64,000 bases of DNA from Xylanimonas cellulosilytica DSM 15894 (GTDB lineage Bacteria > Actinomycetota > Actinomycetes > Actinomycetales > Cellulomonadaceae): positions 1,426,001 through 1,490,000 of the forward strand of contig NC_013530.1 in the NCBI RefSeq assembly GCF_000024965.1. The letters run 5' to 3'. Under the pieces are notes generated by a model that did no database searches, was not told where the DNA came from, and saw nothing but the letters and a program-made list of their open reading frames with translations. Of this stretch, positions 45,892-55,811 are shown in pieces (position 1 is the first letter of the stretch; each line of letters begins with the position of its first letter). The position numbers were made by a program, and so were the translations under genes.

Positions 45892-46839
45892 GTGCCCGCA
45901 CCGCTCATGCTCCCGCCCGGCTGGTCCCAGCGCCCGCTGACGACGGCCGACGCCGGCGCGGTGGCGTCCCTCGTCGCCGCCGGCGAGCTGCACGACACGG
46001 GCGAGGTCGTGATCGAGGAGGCCGACCTCGTCGCCGAGTGGGCGCGCCCGTCCTTCGACCTCGGCGCGTCGAGCGTCGGCGTCGTCGGGCCGCGTGGCGA
46101 CCTCGTCGCCTACGCGGAGGTGAGCATCGCCGATCGCGGCGACCTCGCCGTGCTCCCCGAGCACCGTGGGCGCGGCCTGGAGGCGCAGCTCGCCCGCTGG
46201 CTGCGCGAGCGTGCGGGGGAAGTCGGGTCCGACGTCGTCGGGCTGCCGGTGCCGCAGGGATCCTCGACGGACCGGGAGCTCGAGGCGCTCGGCTGGGCCG
46301 TGCGCTGGACGAGCTGGGTGCTGGCCCTGCCCGAGGGGGCCGAGATCCCCGCGCGCGACCTCCCGCCCGGCTACGCAGTCCGCCAGGCCCGGTCCGACGA
46401 GCACGAGGCCTGCTGGCAGGTGATCGAGGACGCGTTCCTCGAGTGGTCCGCCCGGGAGCGGCGCAGCCTCGAGGACTGGTCGGCGACGGTGATGGGGCGG
46501 CCAGGCTTCGAGCCGTGGCACCTGCGCGTGGTCGTCGACCCGGCGGGCGCCGTCGTCGCGGCGTGCATCGTCATGCTCTCGACCCCCGACGCCGTCACGG
46601 AGGGGTACGTGGACGCCGTGGCCACCCGGCGCGACCAGCGGGGGCGTGGGATCGCGCAGGCGCTGCTCGCGGACGCGTTCGCTGCCGCCCGCGCGCACGG
46701 AGCGGCCCGGTCCACGCTCACGACCGACTCGCGCACGGGCGCGCTCGGGCTGTACCAGAAGCTCGGCATGGAGGTCGTGCTGGTCTGGGTCAACCGCGCG
46801 ACCGCGACCGTCCGCCGAACCGACGGCTCGCGCGCCTAG
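45892..46839 (+). CDS. Tandem GNAT acetyltransferase
   Basis: 315 residues. Two GNAT-like halves: the first has LAVLPEHRGRGLEAQLARWL, the second VDAVATRRDQRGRGIAQALLADAF with the acetyl-CoA loop RRDQRGRGIA, then LTTDSRTGALGLYQKLGME. The arrangement resembles mycothiol-synthase-type double GNAT proteins, but no substrate can be named. Start GTG 45892 is chosen for a GATGCT box 6 nt before; ATG 45907 is an alternative. Confidence 0.8.
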   Translation: MPAPLMLPPGWSQRPLTTADAGAVASLVAAGELHDTGEVVIEEADLVAEWARPSFDLGASSVGVVGPRGDLVAYAEVSIADRGDLAVLPEHRGRGLEAQLARWLRERAGEVGSDVVGLPVPQGSSTDRELEALGWAVRWTSWVLALPEGAEIPARDLPPGYAVRQARSDEHEACWQVIEDAFLEWSARERRSLEDWSATVMGRPGFEPWHLRVVVDPAGAVVAACIVMLSTPDAVTEGYVDAVATRRDQRGRGIAQALLADAFAAARAHGAARSTLTTDSRTGALGLYQKLGMEVVLVWVNRATATVRRTDGSRA

Positions 46840-46895
46840 CGTCGCCGGCCCGGAGCGCGCCGCCCGCGCACGGTGCGCCGGGCTAGGGTTCCCGG

Positions 46896-49800
46896 GTGAG
46901 CAACCGACCGATCGAGCCCTGCGTCGGCGTCCTCGGACACGTCGTCGTCACCGGGCCCGACGGCGAGGCGCGGCCACCGCGCGGCGAGCGCTCCGCGGCG
47001 CTGCTCGTCGCTCTCGCGCTGGCGGACGGGCGGGCGGTGCCCGTCACCTCGCTCGTCGACGACCTGTGGACCGACGGCGTGCCCGCAGACCCGCGTGCGG
47101 CCCTCCAGTCGCTGGTGTCCCGGCTGCGCGGGACCGCGGGCGGTGCCGTCGTCGTCGCCCGTCCGGGCGGGTACGCGCTCGACGTGGCCACCGACCTCGG
47201 CGCGGCCACGGCCGCCCTTGCGGCAGCCCGCGAGGCGCTGGCCCGCGGCGCCTGCTCGGAGGCCGCAAAGGTGACCCAGGAAGCCCTCGGCCTCTGGCGC
47301 GGCGAGCCCGGCGACGGGCTCGCCCCCGCCCACGACAGCCTGGCGCGCACGCTGGCCGGTGCCGCCGGACGACTCCGCGACGACCTCGCCGACGTGCGGC
47401 GGCAGGCCGCCGTCGCGCTCGGCGACCACGCGACCGTCGCCGCGCTCGCCGCGCCCGCCGTCGACGCCGACGCCACCGACGAGGTCGCCGCCCGCGACCT
47501 GATGACGGCGCTCGTGGCGCTCGGGCGGCGGGACGAGGCGGCGCGCGTGTACACGCGCCTGCGGCACGCCCTCGTCGCGGAGCTCGGCGCCGACCCGTCG
47601 CCCGAGACCGAGGCGATCGCCCGCGCCGCGTCGTCGGCACCGACCCCGGCCGCACCCGCCCGGCCGCACCAGGAAGGCCCGCGCGGCCCTCGTGGCCTGC
47701 GTGTCGCCGCGCAGCCGTTGCTCGGCCGCGACGCCGACGTCACCGCCCTGCTCGACGCCGTCGACCGGCACCGCCTCGTGACCATCCTCGGCCCCGGCGG
47801 GCTCGGCAAGACCCGTCTCGCGCTCGAGGTGGCGGGCCAGGTCCTCGACCGGGCGCCCGAGCACCTGCAGGTCGCCGTCGCCGAGCTCGCCGGCGTCCGC
47901 ACCGACGGCGACGTCCTGCTGGCGCTCGCGGACGCGATCGGGATCTCGGTGCTGACGTCCGCGCGGCTGCAGGACCGCCTGCTCGCAGGGGACGTGCGCG
48001 ACCAGCTCGTCGAACGGGTGCGCTCGACGCCGATGCTGCTCGTCCTGGACAACTGCGAGCACGTGGTGGCGGGGGCCGCCGACTGGGTCGCCGAGCTGCT
48101 CGCCGCTGCCCCTGACCTGCGGGTGCTGACGACGTCGCGGGCGCCGCTGCAGCTCGCCGTCGAGCAGGTGTACGCCCCGGCACCGCTCGACGCCTCCGGG
48201 GCCGGTGCGGAGCTGTTCCGCCGCCGCGCCGTCGCGGCGCGGCCGGGCGCCCACCTGCCCGACGACGTCGTCGTGCGGCTGGTGGAGCGGCTCGACGGGC
48301 TGCCGCTCGCGATCGAGCTGGCCGCCGCGCGGGTGCGCACCTTGAGCGTCGAGGAGATCGAGACACACCTCGACGAGCGGTTCGCGCTGCTGCGCGGCGG
48401 CGACCGTTCGGCCCCCGAACGGCACCGCACCCTCGAGGCCGTCATCGCGTGGAGCTGGAACCTGCTCGCACCCTCGCAGCAGGCGCTGTGGCGGCGGGTG
48501 GCGCTGCTGCCCGACGGGTTCTCCGTCCAGGCCGCCGCCGTCATCGGGCTGCTCGACCCCGGGGCACGGGCGTTCGACGTGCTCGACGACCTGGACGCGC
48601 TCGTGACGCAGTCGATCGTCGTGACCAGCGACGTCCCCGGCGGCACGCGCTACCGGATGCTGGAGACCGTCCGCGAGCTCGGGCTGGTGCGGCTCGAGGA
48701 GGCGGGCGAGCTGCCCGCGGTGCACGACGCGTTGTGGGCGTGGGCGGCCGACCTCGCCGCGCGACGCTCCAGCGAGCTGCTCGGCCCGCTGCAGGTCGAG
48801 GCGATGGCCGAGCTCGGACGCGAGCACGAGAACCTGCTCTTCGCGCTGCGCGCCGCCGCCCGGCCCGCCGACAGGCCGGCGCACGGTGCCTCGGCCGTGG
48901 TCCGGCCCGACGTCGTCGTGCGGCTGTTCGTCGCCCTCGTCGGGCAGTGGGCGCTGCAGGGCGCCGAGGAGCGGGCGACCCAGCTCGCCACCGCCGTCGC
49001 CGACGCGCTCCTGTGGTGGCGGGTCCCGCGTGAGCTGCGCGAGCCCGCAGCGCTCGCGCTCGTCTTCGCCGCGATGTCGCGCGGGATGGAGGGCGGTGCC
49101 GTCGCCCTGCGCCTGCTCGCCCGTCTGCGCCGCGTGCTGCGGGACGACGACGCGGACGCGCAAGGCGTCGCCGTCGGACGGCGGACCCGGATCGTCGCCG
49201 ACCTGTTCCTCACGGCGACCGGGCGACCCACCGAGGCGGCGATGGCGGCGGCCGGAGCGCTGCGTGACGACGCCGACCCCCTGCTCGCCGCCATGGCGTA
49301 CCTCGCCCTGTCGCAGGAGGCGGAGAACGGTGGTCGGCTCGACGAGTCGATCGAGCTCGCCACCCAGGGGTATGCGGCGACGCTCCGGATCGGCGACGTC
49401 GCGTCACGGTCGTTCGCGGCGATGGCGGCAGCCTCCGGGTGCAGCGAGGCCGGTGACCCCGTGCGGGCGCGTGAGTGGTCGTCGGTGGCCCGCGCCGGGA
49501 TGGCGGAGCTCGGGACGCGCGACGCCGAGCGCATGCTCGACTGGATCGACCTCGCCTCCGCGCTCGACCTCGGCGACCTCGACGACGCCGCGCGGCTGTG
49601 CGACGCCCTCGACGCCGCCGACGCCGACGGGGACGGGCCGCGCGGCGGCGTCGAGCAGCGTGCCGCCGGCGGTGCCGGGCGTGCCGAGCTCGCCTGGGCT
49701 CACGGCGACCGCGACCTCGCGCTCGACGTCTACCGGCGCACGCGCGCACGGGTCGCGGACGCGGAGGGCGGGGCGGCGCCCTGGGCGATCCTGGTCGGCG

Positions 49801-50198
49801 CTGCGGCCGCCGTCCGGCTGACGCAGGCCGGGACGCGGGAGGAGGCCATGGACTGCGCACGCGACGCCGCGAGCCGGGCGACGGCGTTCATGACCGTGTG
49901 GGCCGCGCGCGGCGTCGACCGGCCGGTGCTCGGCACCACGTGCGTCGGCGCCGGCGTCGCGCTGGCCCTCGGCGACGAGGCGGCGCCGTCCGACGTCGAG
50001 CGAGGGCTCGAGCTCGTGCAGCTCGGCGCCGTGCTCGGGGCGCGGCAGGATCTCTTGGCGCTCCGGCGCGGGCCGATCCTCGCCGCGCTGGGGGAGCGGC
50101 ACGGGGACGAGGCCCTCGCGGCCGCCGCCGCGCGGGTCGCGGAGCGTGGCCACGACGCGCTGACCGACCGCGCGATGGAGCTGCTCGGCGCGCTGTAG
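46896..50198 (+). CDS. SARP/BTAD-type transcriptional regulator with NB-ARC and TPR domains
   Basis: 1100 residues from GTG 46896, 6 nt after a TAGGGT -10 box (leaderless). Domain order as in large AfsR-like regulators: an OmpR-like winged helix (residues 8-90: LVDDLWTDGVPADPRAALQSLVSRLRG), a bacterial activation domain (about 95-235), an NB-ARC STAND ATPase with Walker A GPGGLGKT at 299-306 and LLVLDNCEH, then TPR-like helices to the end. Such proteins activate secondary-metabolite or exporter genes. The likely target is the exporter operon transcribed toward it, whose promoter has four phased TGACAG repeats (52119-52156). Confidence 0.88.
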   Translation: MSNRPIEPCVGVLGHVVVTGPDGEARPPRGERSAALLVALALADGRAVPVTSLVDDLWTDGVPADPRAALQSLVSRLRGTAGGAVVVARPGGYALDVATDLGAATAALAAAREALARGACSEAAKVTQEALGLWRGEPGDGLAPAHDSLARTLAGAAGRLRDDLADVRRQAAVALGDHATVAALAAPAVDADATDEVAARDLMTALVALGRRDEAARVYTRLRHALVAELGADPSPETEAIARAASSAPTPAAPARPHQEGPRGPRGLRVAAQPLLGRDADVTALLDAVDRHRLVTILGPGGLGKTRLALEVAGQVLDRAPEHLQVAVAELAGVRTDGDVLLALADAIGISVLTSARLQDRLLAGDVRDQLVERVRSTPMLLVLDNCEHVVAGAADWVAELLAAAPDLRVLTTSRAPLQLAVEQVYAPAPLDASGAGAELFRRRAVAARPGAHLPDDVVVRLVERLDGLPLAIELAAARVRTLSVEEIETHLDERFALLRGGDRSAPERHRTLEAVIAWSWNLLAPSQQALWRRVALLPDGFSVQAAAVIGLLDPGARAFDVLDDLDALVTQSIVVTSDVPGGTRYRMLETVRELGLVRLEEAGELPAVHDALWAWAADLAARRSSELLGPLQVEAMAELGREHENLLFALRAAARPADRPAHGASAVVRPDVVVRLFVALVGQWALQGAEERATQLATAVADALLWWRVPRELREPAALALVFAAMSRGMEGGAVALRLLARLRRVLRDDDADAQGVAVGRRTRIVADLFLTATGRPTEAAMAAAGALRDDADPLLAAMAYLALSQEAENGGRLDESIELATQGYAATLRIGDVASRSFAAMAAASGCSEAGDPVRAREWSSVARAGMAELGTRDAERMLDWIDLASALDLGDLDDAARLCDALDAADADGDGPRGGVEQRAAGGAGRAELAWAHGDRDLALDVYRRTRARVADAEGGAAPWAILVGAAAAVRLTQAGTREEAMDCARDAASRATAFMTVWAARGVDRPVLGTTCVGAGVALALGDEAAPSDVERGLELVQLGAVLGARQDLLALRRGPILAALGERHGDEALAAAAARVAERGHDALTDRAMELLGAL

Positions 50199-50207
50199 GA
50201 CGACGAC

Positions 50208-50256
50208 GCCGGCCGGGCCTGCGGAACCGTTCCGGGTTCCGGCAGGCTCGACCGGC
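50208..50256. terminator. Bidirectional terminator between SARP gene and ABC permease
   Basis: Arms 50208-50228 and 50235-50256 pair over about 19 positions (GCCGG...GGGCCTGC...GGAACC) with one mismatch and a bulge; loop of 6. It separates converging genes. Confidence 0.7.
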
Positions 50257-50285
50257 GTGGTCCGACCAGCGTGGCTCAGCCGGCG

Positions 50286-51104
50286 TCAGGCCTTGCGCAT
50301 GTAGCCGCGCACGGCGAGCGGGGCGAAGATCGCCACCACCACGGCCGCACCGAGCAGGGCGAACAGGACGTCCGACCCGCCGCCCGTCGCCGAGGTGAGG
50401 CCGCGCACCGCCGTCACGACGTGCGAGACCGGGTTGATGTCGACGAAGGCCTTCAGCCAGCGCGGCAGCGTCTCCGCCGGGACGAACGCGTTCGACAGGA
50501 ACGTCAGCGGGAACAGGATCAGGAACGAGATGCCCTGCACCGAGGACGCGCTGCGGGCGATCACGCCGAAGAACGCGAAGATCCAGCTCAGCGCCCAGGC
50601 GCAGACGATGACGAGCAGCGCGGCGCCGAGGGTGCCGCTGACCGACACGGGGCGCCAGCCCATGATCAGGCCCATGACCAGCGTGAGCGTCGTGGCGATG
50701 ACGTAACGCAGCACGTCGGCGACCAGAGCGCCGGCCAGCGGGGCGATGCGGGCGATGGGCAGCGACCGGAAGCGGTCGAACACCCCCTTGTCCATGTCCT
50801 CGCGGAGCTGGACCCCGGTGACCGTCGAGGTGGTGATGACCGTCTGGACCAGGATGCCGGGGATGATCGTCGGCAGGTACGAGACGACGTCACCCGCGAC
50901 GGCACCGCCGAAGAGGTACGCGAACATCAGCGTGAACAGGATCGGCTGCACCGTGACGTCGATGAGCTGCTCGGGGGTGCGGCGCACCTTGAGCAGGCCG
51001 CGCCACGCCATGGTGAGCGAGTGCTGCACCGTGGTGAGCAGCGTGATCGGGCGGGCCGCGGCGGCGCCCGTGGCCGGGCCGGCGGGGATCGCGAGGGCGG
51101 TCAT
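50286..51104 (-). CDS. ABC-2 type drug exporter permease (DrrB-like)
   Basis: 272 residues with six predicted membrane helices. Features of the DrrB family: [78 protein letters not shown] and [14 protein letters not shown]. It forms the channel for the ATPase encoded just upstream. Substrate probably a hydrophobic compound. The ATG overlaps the ATPase stop (ATGA). Confidence 0.88.
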   Translation of the reverse strand: MTALAIPAGPATGAAAARPITLLTTVQHSLTMAWRGLLKVRRTPEQLIDVTVQPILFTLMFAYLFGGAVAGDVVSYLPTIIPGILVQTVITTSTVTGVQLREDMDKGVFDRFRSLPIARIAPLAGALVADVLRYVIATTLTLVMGLIMGWRPVSVSGTLGAALLVIVCAWALSWIFAFFGVIARSASSVQGISFLILFPLTFLSNAFVPAETLPRWLKAFVDINPVSHVVTAVRGLTSATGGGSDVLFALLGAAVVVAIFAPLAVRGYMRKA

Positions 51105-52096
51105 GCGAGCACCTTCTCTGCGGTGGTCGAACGGGTGTCGGTGGGGGAGGCCTCCGCGGCTCCGTGGCCGGTGAGCGTGAGGAAGACCTCGTCGAGCGAC
51201 GGCTTGGCGAGGGCGAGCTCGAGCACGTCGACCCCGGACTCCCGCAGGCGCAGCAGCACCTCGGTGACGGCGCCCGACGCGTCGACGGGGGCGGTCAGGC
51301 GCACGCCGTCCGCCAGCGGGGTCGTGGCGGGCTCGTGGCCCGCGACGGCGAGCAGCACGCCGCGGGCGCGGTCGACGTCGGCGCGGGAGACCGTCAGCTG
51401 CAGTGCCTGGTGGCCGACGGACCGCTTGAGGTCGTCGGCCGTCCCCTCGGCGACGACCTGGCCGCGGTCGATGACCGCGATGCGGTCGGCGAGCTGATCG
51501 GCCTCGTCCAGGTACTGCGTGGTCAGCAGCACGGTCGAGCCGCCCGCGACCAGGCTGCGCACGGTGTCCCACATCTGGGTGCGGGTGCGGGGGTCGAGGC
51601 CCGTGGTGGGCTCGTCGAGGAAGATGAGCGGCGGCTGCGCGATGAGGCTGGCCGCGAGGTCGAGACGGCGACGCATGCCGCCCGAGAACGCCTTGAGAGG
51701 CTTGCGCGCGGCCTCGGTGAGGGAGAACTCCTCGAGCAGGTCGGCGGCCTTCTTCTTGGCGGCCCGCGAGGACAGGCCGAGCAGGCGGCCGAAGATCACG
51801 AGATTCTCGGTGGCCGACAGCGCCTCGTCGACCGAGGCGTACTGCCCCGTGACACCGATCAGGGAGCGGACCGTCTGCGGGTGCCGGACGACGTCGTGCC
51901 CGAACACGCGGGCGCTGCCGCCGTCGGGCCGCAGGAGGGTGGCGAGCATGCGGATGGTGGTGGTCTTGCCGGCACCGTTGGGGCCGAGGACGCCGTAGAC
52001 CGAGCCGGTCGCCACGCTCAGGTCCACGCCGTCGACGGCGCGGTTCTCGCCGAAGACCTTGACGAGGCCCTCGGCCTCGATCGCTGGTGTGTTCAT
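51101..52096 (-). CDS. ABC exporter ATPase (DrrA-like)
   Basis: 331 residues. Walker [12 protein letters not shown]-loop [16 protein letters not shown], signature [16 protein letters not shown], Walker [17 protein letters not shown] and the H-loop replaced by Gln ([11 protein letters not shown]), a hallmark of DrrA/DUF4162-type ATPases; the C-terminal regulatory domain is also present. It has a probable leaderless start at ATG 52096 with GACGCT 6 nt upstream, and four TGACAG repeats just beyond. Confidence 0.9.
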   Translation of the reverse strand: MNTPAIEAEGLVKVFGENRAVDGVDLSVATGSVYGVLGPNGAGKTTTIRMLATLLRPDGGSARVFGHDVVRHPQTVRSLIGVTGQYASVDEALSATENLVIFGRLLGLSSRAAKKKAADLLEEFSLTEAARKPLKAFSGGMRRRLDLAASLIAQPPLIFLDEPTTGLDPRTRTQMWDTVRSLVAGGSTVLLTTQYLDEADQLADRIAVIDRGQVVAEGTADDLKRSVGHQALQLTVSRADVDRARGVLLAVAGHEPATTPLADGVRLTAPVDASGAVTEVLLRLRESGVDVLELALAKPSLDEVFLTLTGHGAAEASPTDTRSTTAEKVLA

Positions 52097-52118
52097 GCGG
52101 CGAGCGTCGCTCGCGCCG

Positions 52119-52156
52119 CTGTCAGCGGGCTGTCACGGCACTGTCACGCGCTGTCA
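52119..52156 (-). promoter_or_regulatory. Four phased TGACAG direct repeats upstream of the exporter operon
   Basis: On the minus strand TGACAG occurs at 52151-52156, 52141-52146, 52130-52135 and 52119-52124, spaced 10, 11 and 11 bases, i.e. one helical turn each. The last repeat ends 10 nt before a GACGCT -10 box. SARP-type activators are known to bind direct repeats at 11-bp (or 22-bp) spacing over the -35 region. Confidence 0.65.
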
Positions 52157-52186
52157 CGGCCCTGGTGCGGCGTACCGCCGCGCGGG

Positions 52187-53149
52187 TCAGGCGGTGAGCG
52201 GCGCCCGCGTGCGCAGGCGCAGCACGGCGTGCGCCGTCGCCCAGATGAGCAGCGCCGCACCGACCATGTGGATGCCCACGAGCAGCGCCGGCAGCCCGGT
52301 GAAGTACTGGACGTAGCCGATCACGCCCTGCAGGAGCGTCACCCCGGCCAGCAGCCACGCCGCCCGGCGGGCGGCCGCGACCTCGCGCGTCGTGCGCGCA
52401 CGGTGCAGGAGGAACAGCAGCCCGGCGAGCGCCGCGACGAACACGTAGACCGAGCCCGAGTGCCAGCGGGTGATCACCAGCGGGTCGATCGCGAAGCGGT
52501 ATCCGACGGTGTCGTCGCCGGAGTGCGGTCCCGAGCCGGTGACCAGCACGCCGAGCGTGACCACGGGAACCAGCAGCAGGCCCAGCACCCAGCCCGCGGC
52601 GCGGGCGCGCGGGACGGCGAGCGGCACGGGCGCGGCGTCACCCTCGCCGTACCGGTGCAGCAGCCAGGCCGAGCACCACACGAGGCCGGCCGAGACGGCC
52701 ATGTGCAGCGAGACCCAGCGCGGGTCGAGCTCCAGGAGCACGACGACGCCGCCGATCACGGCCTGGGCGAGCACGCCCGCGAGCGGCACGACACCGAGCA
52801 GCCGGTAGGAGCGGGCGCGGGACCGGTCCGTCCACACCAGTGCGAGGACGGCGACGGCGATGACCAGCAGCACGCCGGTGACGGTGCGGTTCCCGAACTC
52901 GACGAACGGGTGGAACCCGGACTCCGGGTGGTACTGCGGCGTGAAGCTGCCGGGGGTGCACATCGGCCACTCCGAGCAGCCCAGCCCCGACGCGGTCAGG
53001 CGCACCGCACCGCCCGAGCCGATGATCGCCACCTGTCCGATGACGTTGGCGAGCAGCACGCCGCGCGTCAGCCGGCGGTTGCGCTCGACGAGGTCGTGCA
53101 GGCGCTCGCGGGCGCCGCGAGGCCGGGAGGGGGCCGTGGTCTCGGTCAC
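52187..53149 (-). CDS. ctaA: Heme A synthase (COX15/CtaA)
   Basis: 320 residues from GTG 53149, with TAGCGT 6 nt before it (leaderless). Eight predicted membrane helices. Seen: GSGGAVRLTASGLGCSEWPMC (with the CSEWPMC cysteine pair), HPFVEFGNR, SLHMAVSAGLVW, TRWHSGSVYVF and GIHMVGA, which carry the heme-binding histidines. It oxidises heme O to heme A for cytochrome aa3 oxidase. No other oxidase genes are next to it. Confidence 0.92.
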   Translation of the reverse strand: MTETTAPSRPRGARERLHDLVERNRRLTRGVLLANVIGQVAIIGSGGAVRLTASGLGCSEWPMCTPGSFTPQYHPESGFHPFVEFGNRTVTGVLLVIAVAVLALVWTDRSRARSYRLLGVVPLAGVLAQAVIGGVVVLLELDPRWVSLHMAVSAGLVWCSAWLLHRYGEGDAAPVPLAVPRARAAGWVLGLLLVPVVTLGVLVTGSGPHSGDDTVGYRFAIDPLVITRWHSGSVYVFVAALAGLLFLLHRARTTREVAAARRAAWLLAGVTLLQGVIGYVQYFTGLPALLVGIHMVGAALLIWATAHAVLRLRTRAPLTA

Positions 53150-53234
53150 GCGTCCACGCTAGCGTCCGTGACGGGCCGCGCCGCCCGCGTGCGGGCCCGG
53201 GAGGCTGTGAGATTCGCCGCGGCGGGCGGCGGCG

Positions 53235-54004
53235 TCACTGCCAGCGGAAGAGCCGGGCGGCGCCCCAGGAGAGCGCCACGGTCCAGCCCGCGAGCACGAG
53301 GATCGAGACCCCGGGCACGCCGCCGCCGAGCAGCGCTCCGCGCAGCGCCTCGCCCAGCGCCCCGGACGGCAGCCAGGCGGCGACGTGCGAGAGCCCGGCC
53401 GGCAGCCGGTCCGGGGGGACCAGCACCCCGCCGCCGACGACGAGCAGCACGAGCACGAGGTTGGCGAGCGCGAGCACGCCCTCGGCCCGGAGCGTGCCCG
53501 CGAGCAGGAGCGCCAGGGCGGTGAAGGCGGCGGTGCCGAGCAGCCCGGCGCCGATCGCCGCCGGGATCCCCGCGGCGTCAGGCCGCCAGCCGAGGGCGAG
53601 GGCGACGCCGCAGAGCACGACGGCCTGCACCAGCTCGATCGCCAGGACCGCCAGCACTTTGCCGGCGAGCAGTCCGCGGCGGCCCAGGGGGGTGGTGGCC
53701 AGCAGCCGCAGCACCCCGTTGCGCCGGTCGAAGGCGGTCGCGATCGCCTGCGAGGTGAACGCGGTGGACATGATGGCCACCGCCAGCACGCCGGGCGTCA
53801 CGAAGTCGATGCGCGCCGCGCCGCCCGTGTCGAGCTCGACGACGGCGGTGCGGGCCAGCCCCACCAGCAGGAACAGGGGCAGGGCGATCGTGACGAGGAG
53901 CTGCTCGCCGTTGCGCAGCACCGTCCGGGACTCGAACGCGGCCTGCGTGAGGACGCGGCGCCACGCGGGGGCGGCGGCGGGAGCCACGGGGGCGGTCGCG
54001 GCGG

Positions 54005-54008
<4 letters not shown>
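53235..54008 (-). CDS. ABC-2 type transporter permease
   Basis: 257 residues, six hydrophobic segments. Landmarks: AAFESRTVLRNGEQLLVTIALPLFLLVG, VAIMSTAFTSQAIATAFDRRNGVLRLLATTPLGRRGLLAGK. This matches ABC-2 permeases found between heme A synthase and SUF genes in actinobacteria; a link to heme or cytochrome export is possible but not shown. Overlaps the ATPase stop by four bases. Confidence 0.85.
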
Positions 54009-54904
<896 letters not shown>

Positions 54905-54963
54905 GCCCAGGATCGTACGCGTCCGACCAGGGCAGATCCGGTCCGAGGTGAGGTAACCCTTGC

Positions 54964-54995
54964 TTGACACCCCGGTTTACGCAACGAGTATGTTC
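54964..54995 (+). promoter_or_regulatory. sufR-suf promoter with SufR-type operator over the -10 box
   Basis: TTGACA (54964-54969), 16 nt, GAGTAT (54986-54991). The -10 is framed exactly by CAAC (54982-54985) and GTTC (54992-54995), one base off the CAAC-N6-GTTG site described for cyanobacterial SufR. An imperfect DtxR/IdeR-like iron box, AGGTGAGGTAACCCT, lies at 54946-54960. Confidence 0.6.
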
Positions 54996-55064
54996 CCTAT
55001 ATCTCGCGCGGCCGGACGAGAGTCGCCGCGCACCAACCCGCAGCACCATCGGGAGGGAGCGACC

Positions 55065-55811
55065 GTGCCGAACCAGCAGGCCACACGTGCCGTCGTTCCC
55101 GCGAACGCCGAACCCGGCGAGGAGTCCGCCGAGTCGACCCGTCGCCGCGTCCTCGGGCTCGTCGCGAGCGACGGGCCCGTCACGGCAGCGGATCTCGCGG
55201 CCCGGCTCGGCCTCACCTCGGCCGGCGTACGCCGTCACCTGGCCCAGCTCGAGGAGGACGGAACCATCACCGTGCACTCCACGCCGGGTGTGGCGCCCGT
55301 CCGCCGGGGCCGCCCCGCACGGGCCTACGTGGTCACGTCGGGCGGGCAGGGCGAGCTGCACGACGCGTACTCCGAGGTGGCGGTGCAGGCGCTGCGGCAC
55401 CTGCGCGCGGCCGGCGGAGAGTCCGCCGTCGTCGGCTTCGCAGCCCAGCGGTACGACGACGTCGTCGAGCGGCTCATGCCGCAGCTCACGGCGACCGACC
55501 CCGCCGAACGGGCGGCCCAGCTCGCCGCCGCGCTGTCCCACGAGGGATACGCGGCGTCGGTGCGGCCCGTGGCGGCGGCCACGCTGGTGCCGATCGCCCA
55601 GCTGTGCCAGGGTCACTGCCCGGTCCAGCACGTCGCCGAGGAGTTCCCCGAGCTGTGCGAAGCGGAAGCTCGCGCCTTCGCGGAGCTGCTCGGCACGCAC
55701 GTCCAGCGCCTGGCCACGATCGCAGGCGGCGCGCACGCCTGCGTCACGAACCTCCCCCTGGGCATCGCCCAGGCACCTACTGCGGCGCAGATCCCGGAAG
55801 GAACACGATGA
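55065..55811 (+). CDS. sufR: SufR-family iron-sulfur repressor
   Basis: 248 residues from GTG 55065, with GGGAGGG upstream. N-terminal winged helix ([32 protein letters not shown] with the [12 protein letters not shown] wing). C-terminal domain has Cys181, Cys185 and Cys198 in [22 protein letters not shown], the predicted cluster ligands. The family senses Fe-S status and represses suf genes when holding a cluster; M. tuberculosis Rv1460 is the counterpart. Stop overlaps sufB by four bases, so it is autoregulated. Confidence 0.92.
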   Translation: MPNQQATRAVVPANAEPGEESAESTRRRVLGLVASDGPVTAADLAARLGLTSAGVRRHLAQLEEDGTITVHSTPGVAPVRRGRPARAYVVTSGGQGELHDAYSEVAVQALRHLRAAGGESAVVGFAAQRYDDVVERLMPQLTATDPAERAAQLAAALSHEGYAASVRPVAAATLVPIAQLCQGHCPVQHVAEEFPELCEAEARAFAELLGTHVQRLATIAGGAHACVTNLPLGIAQAPTAAQIPEGTR

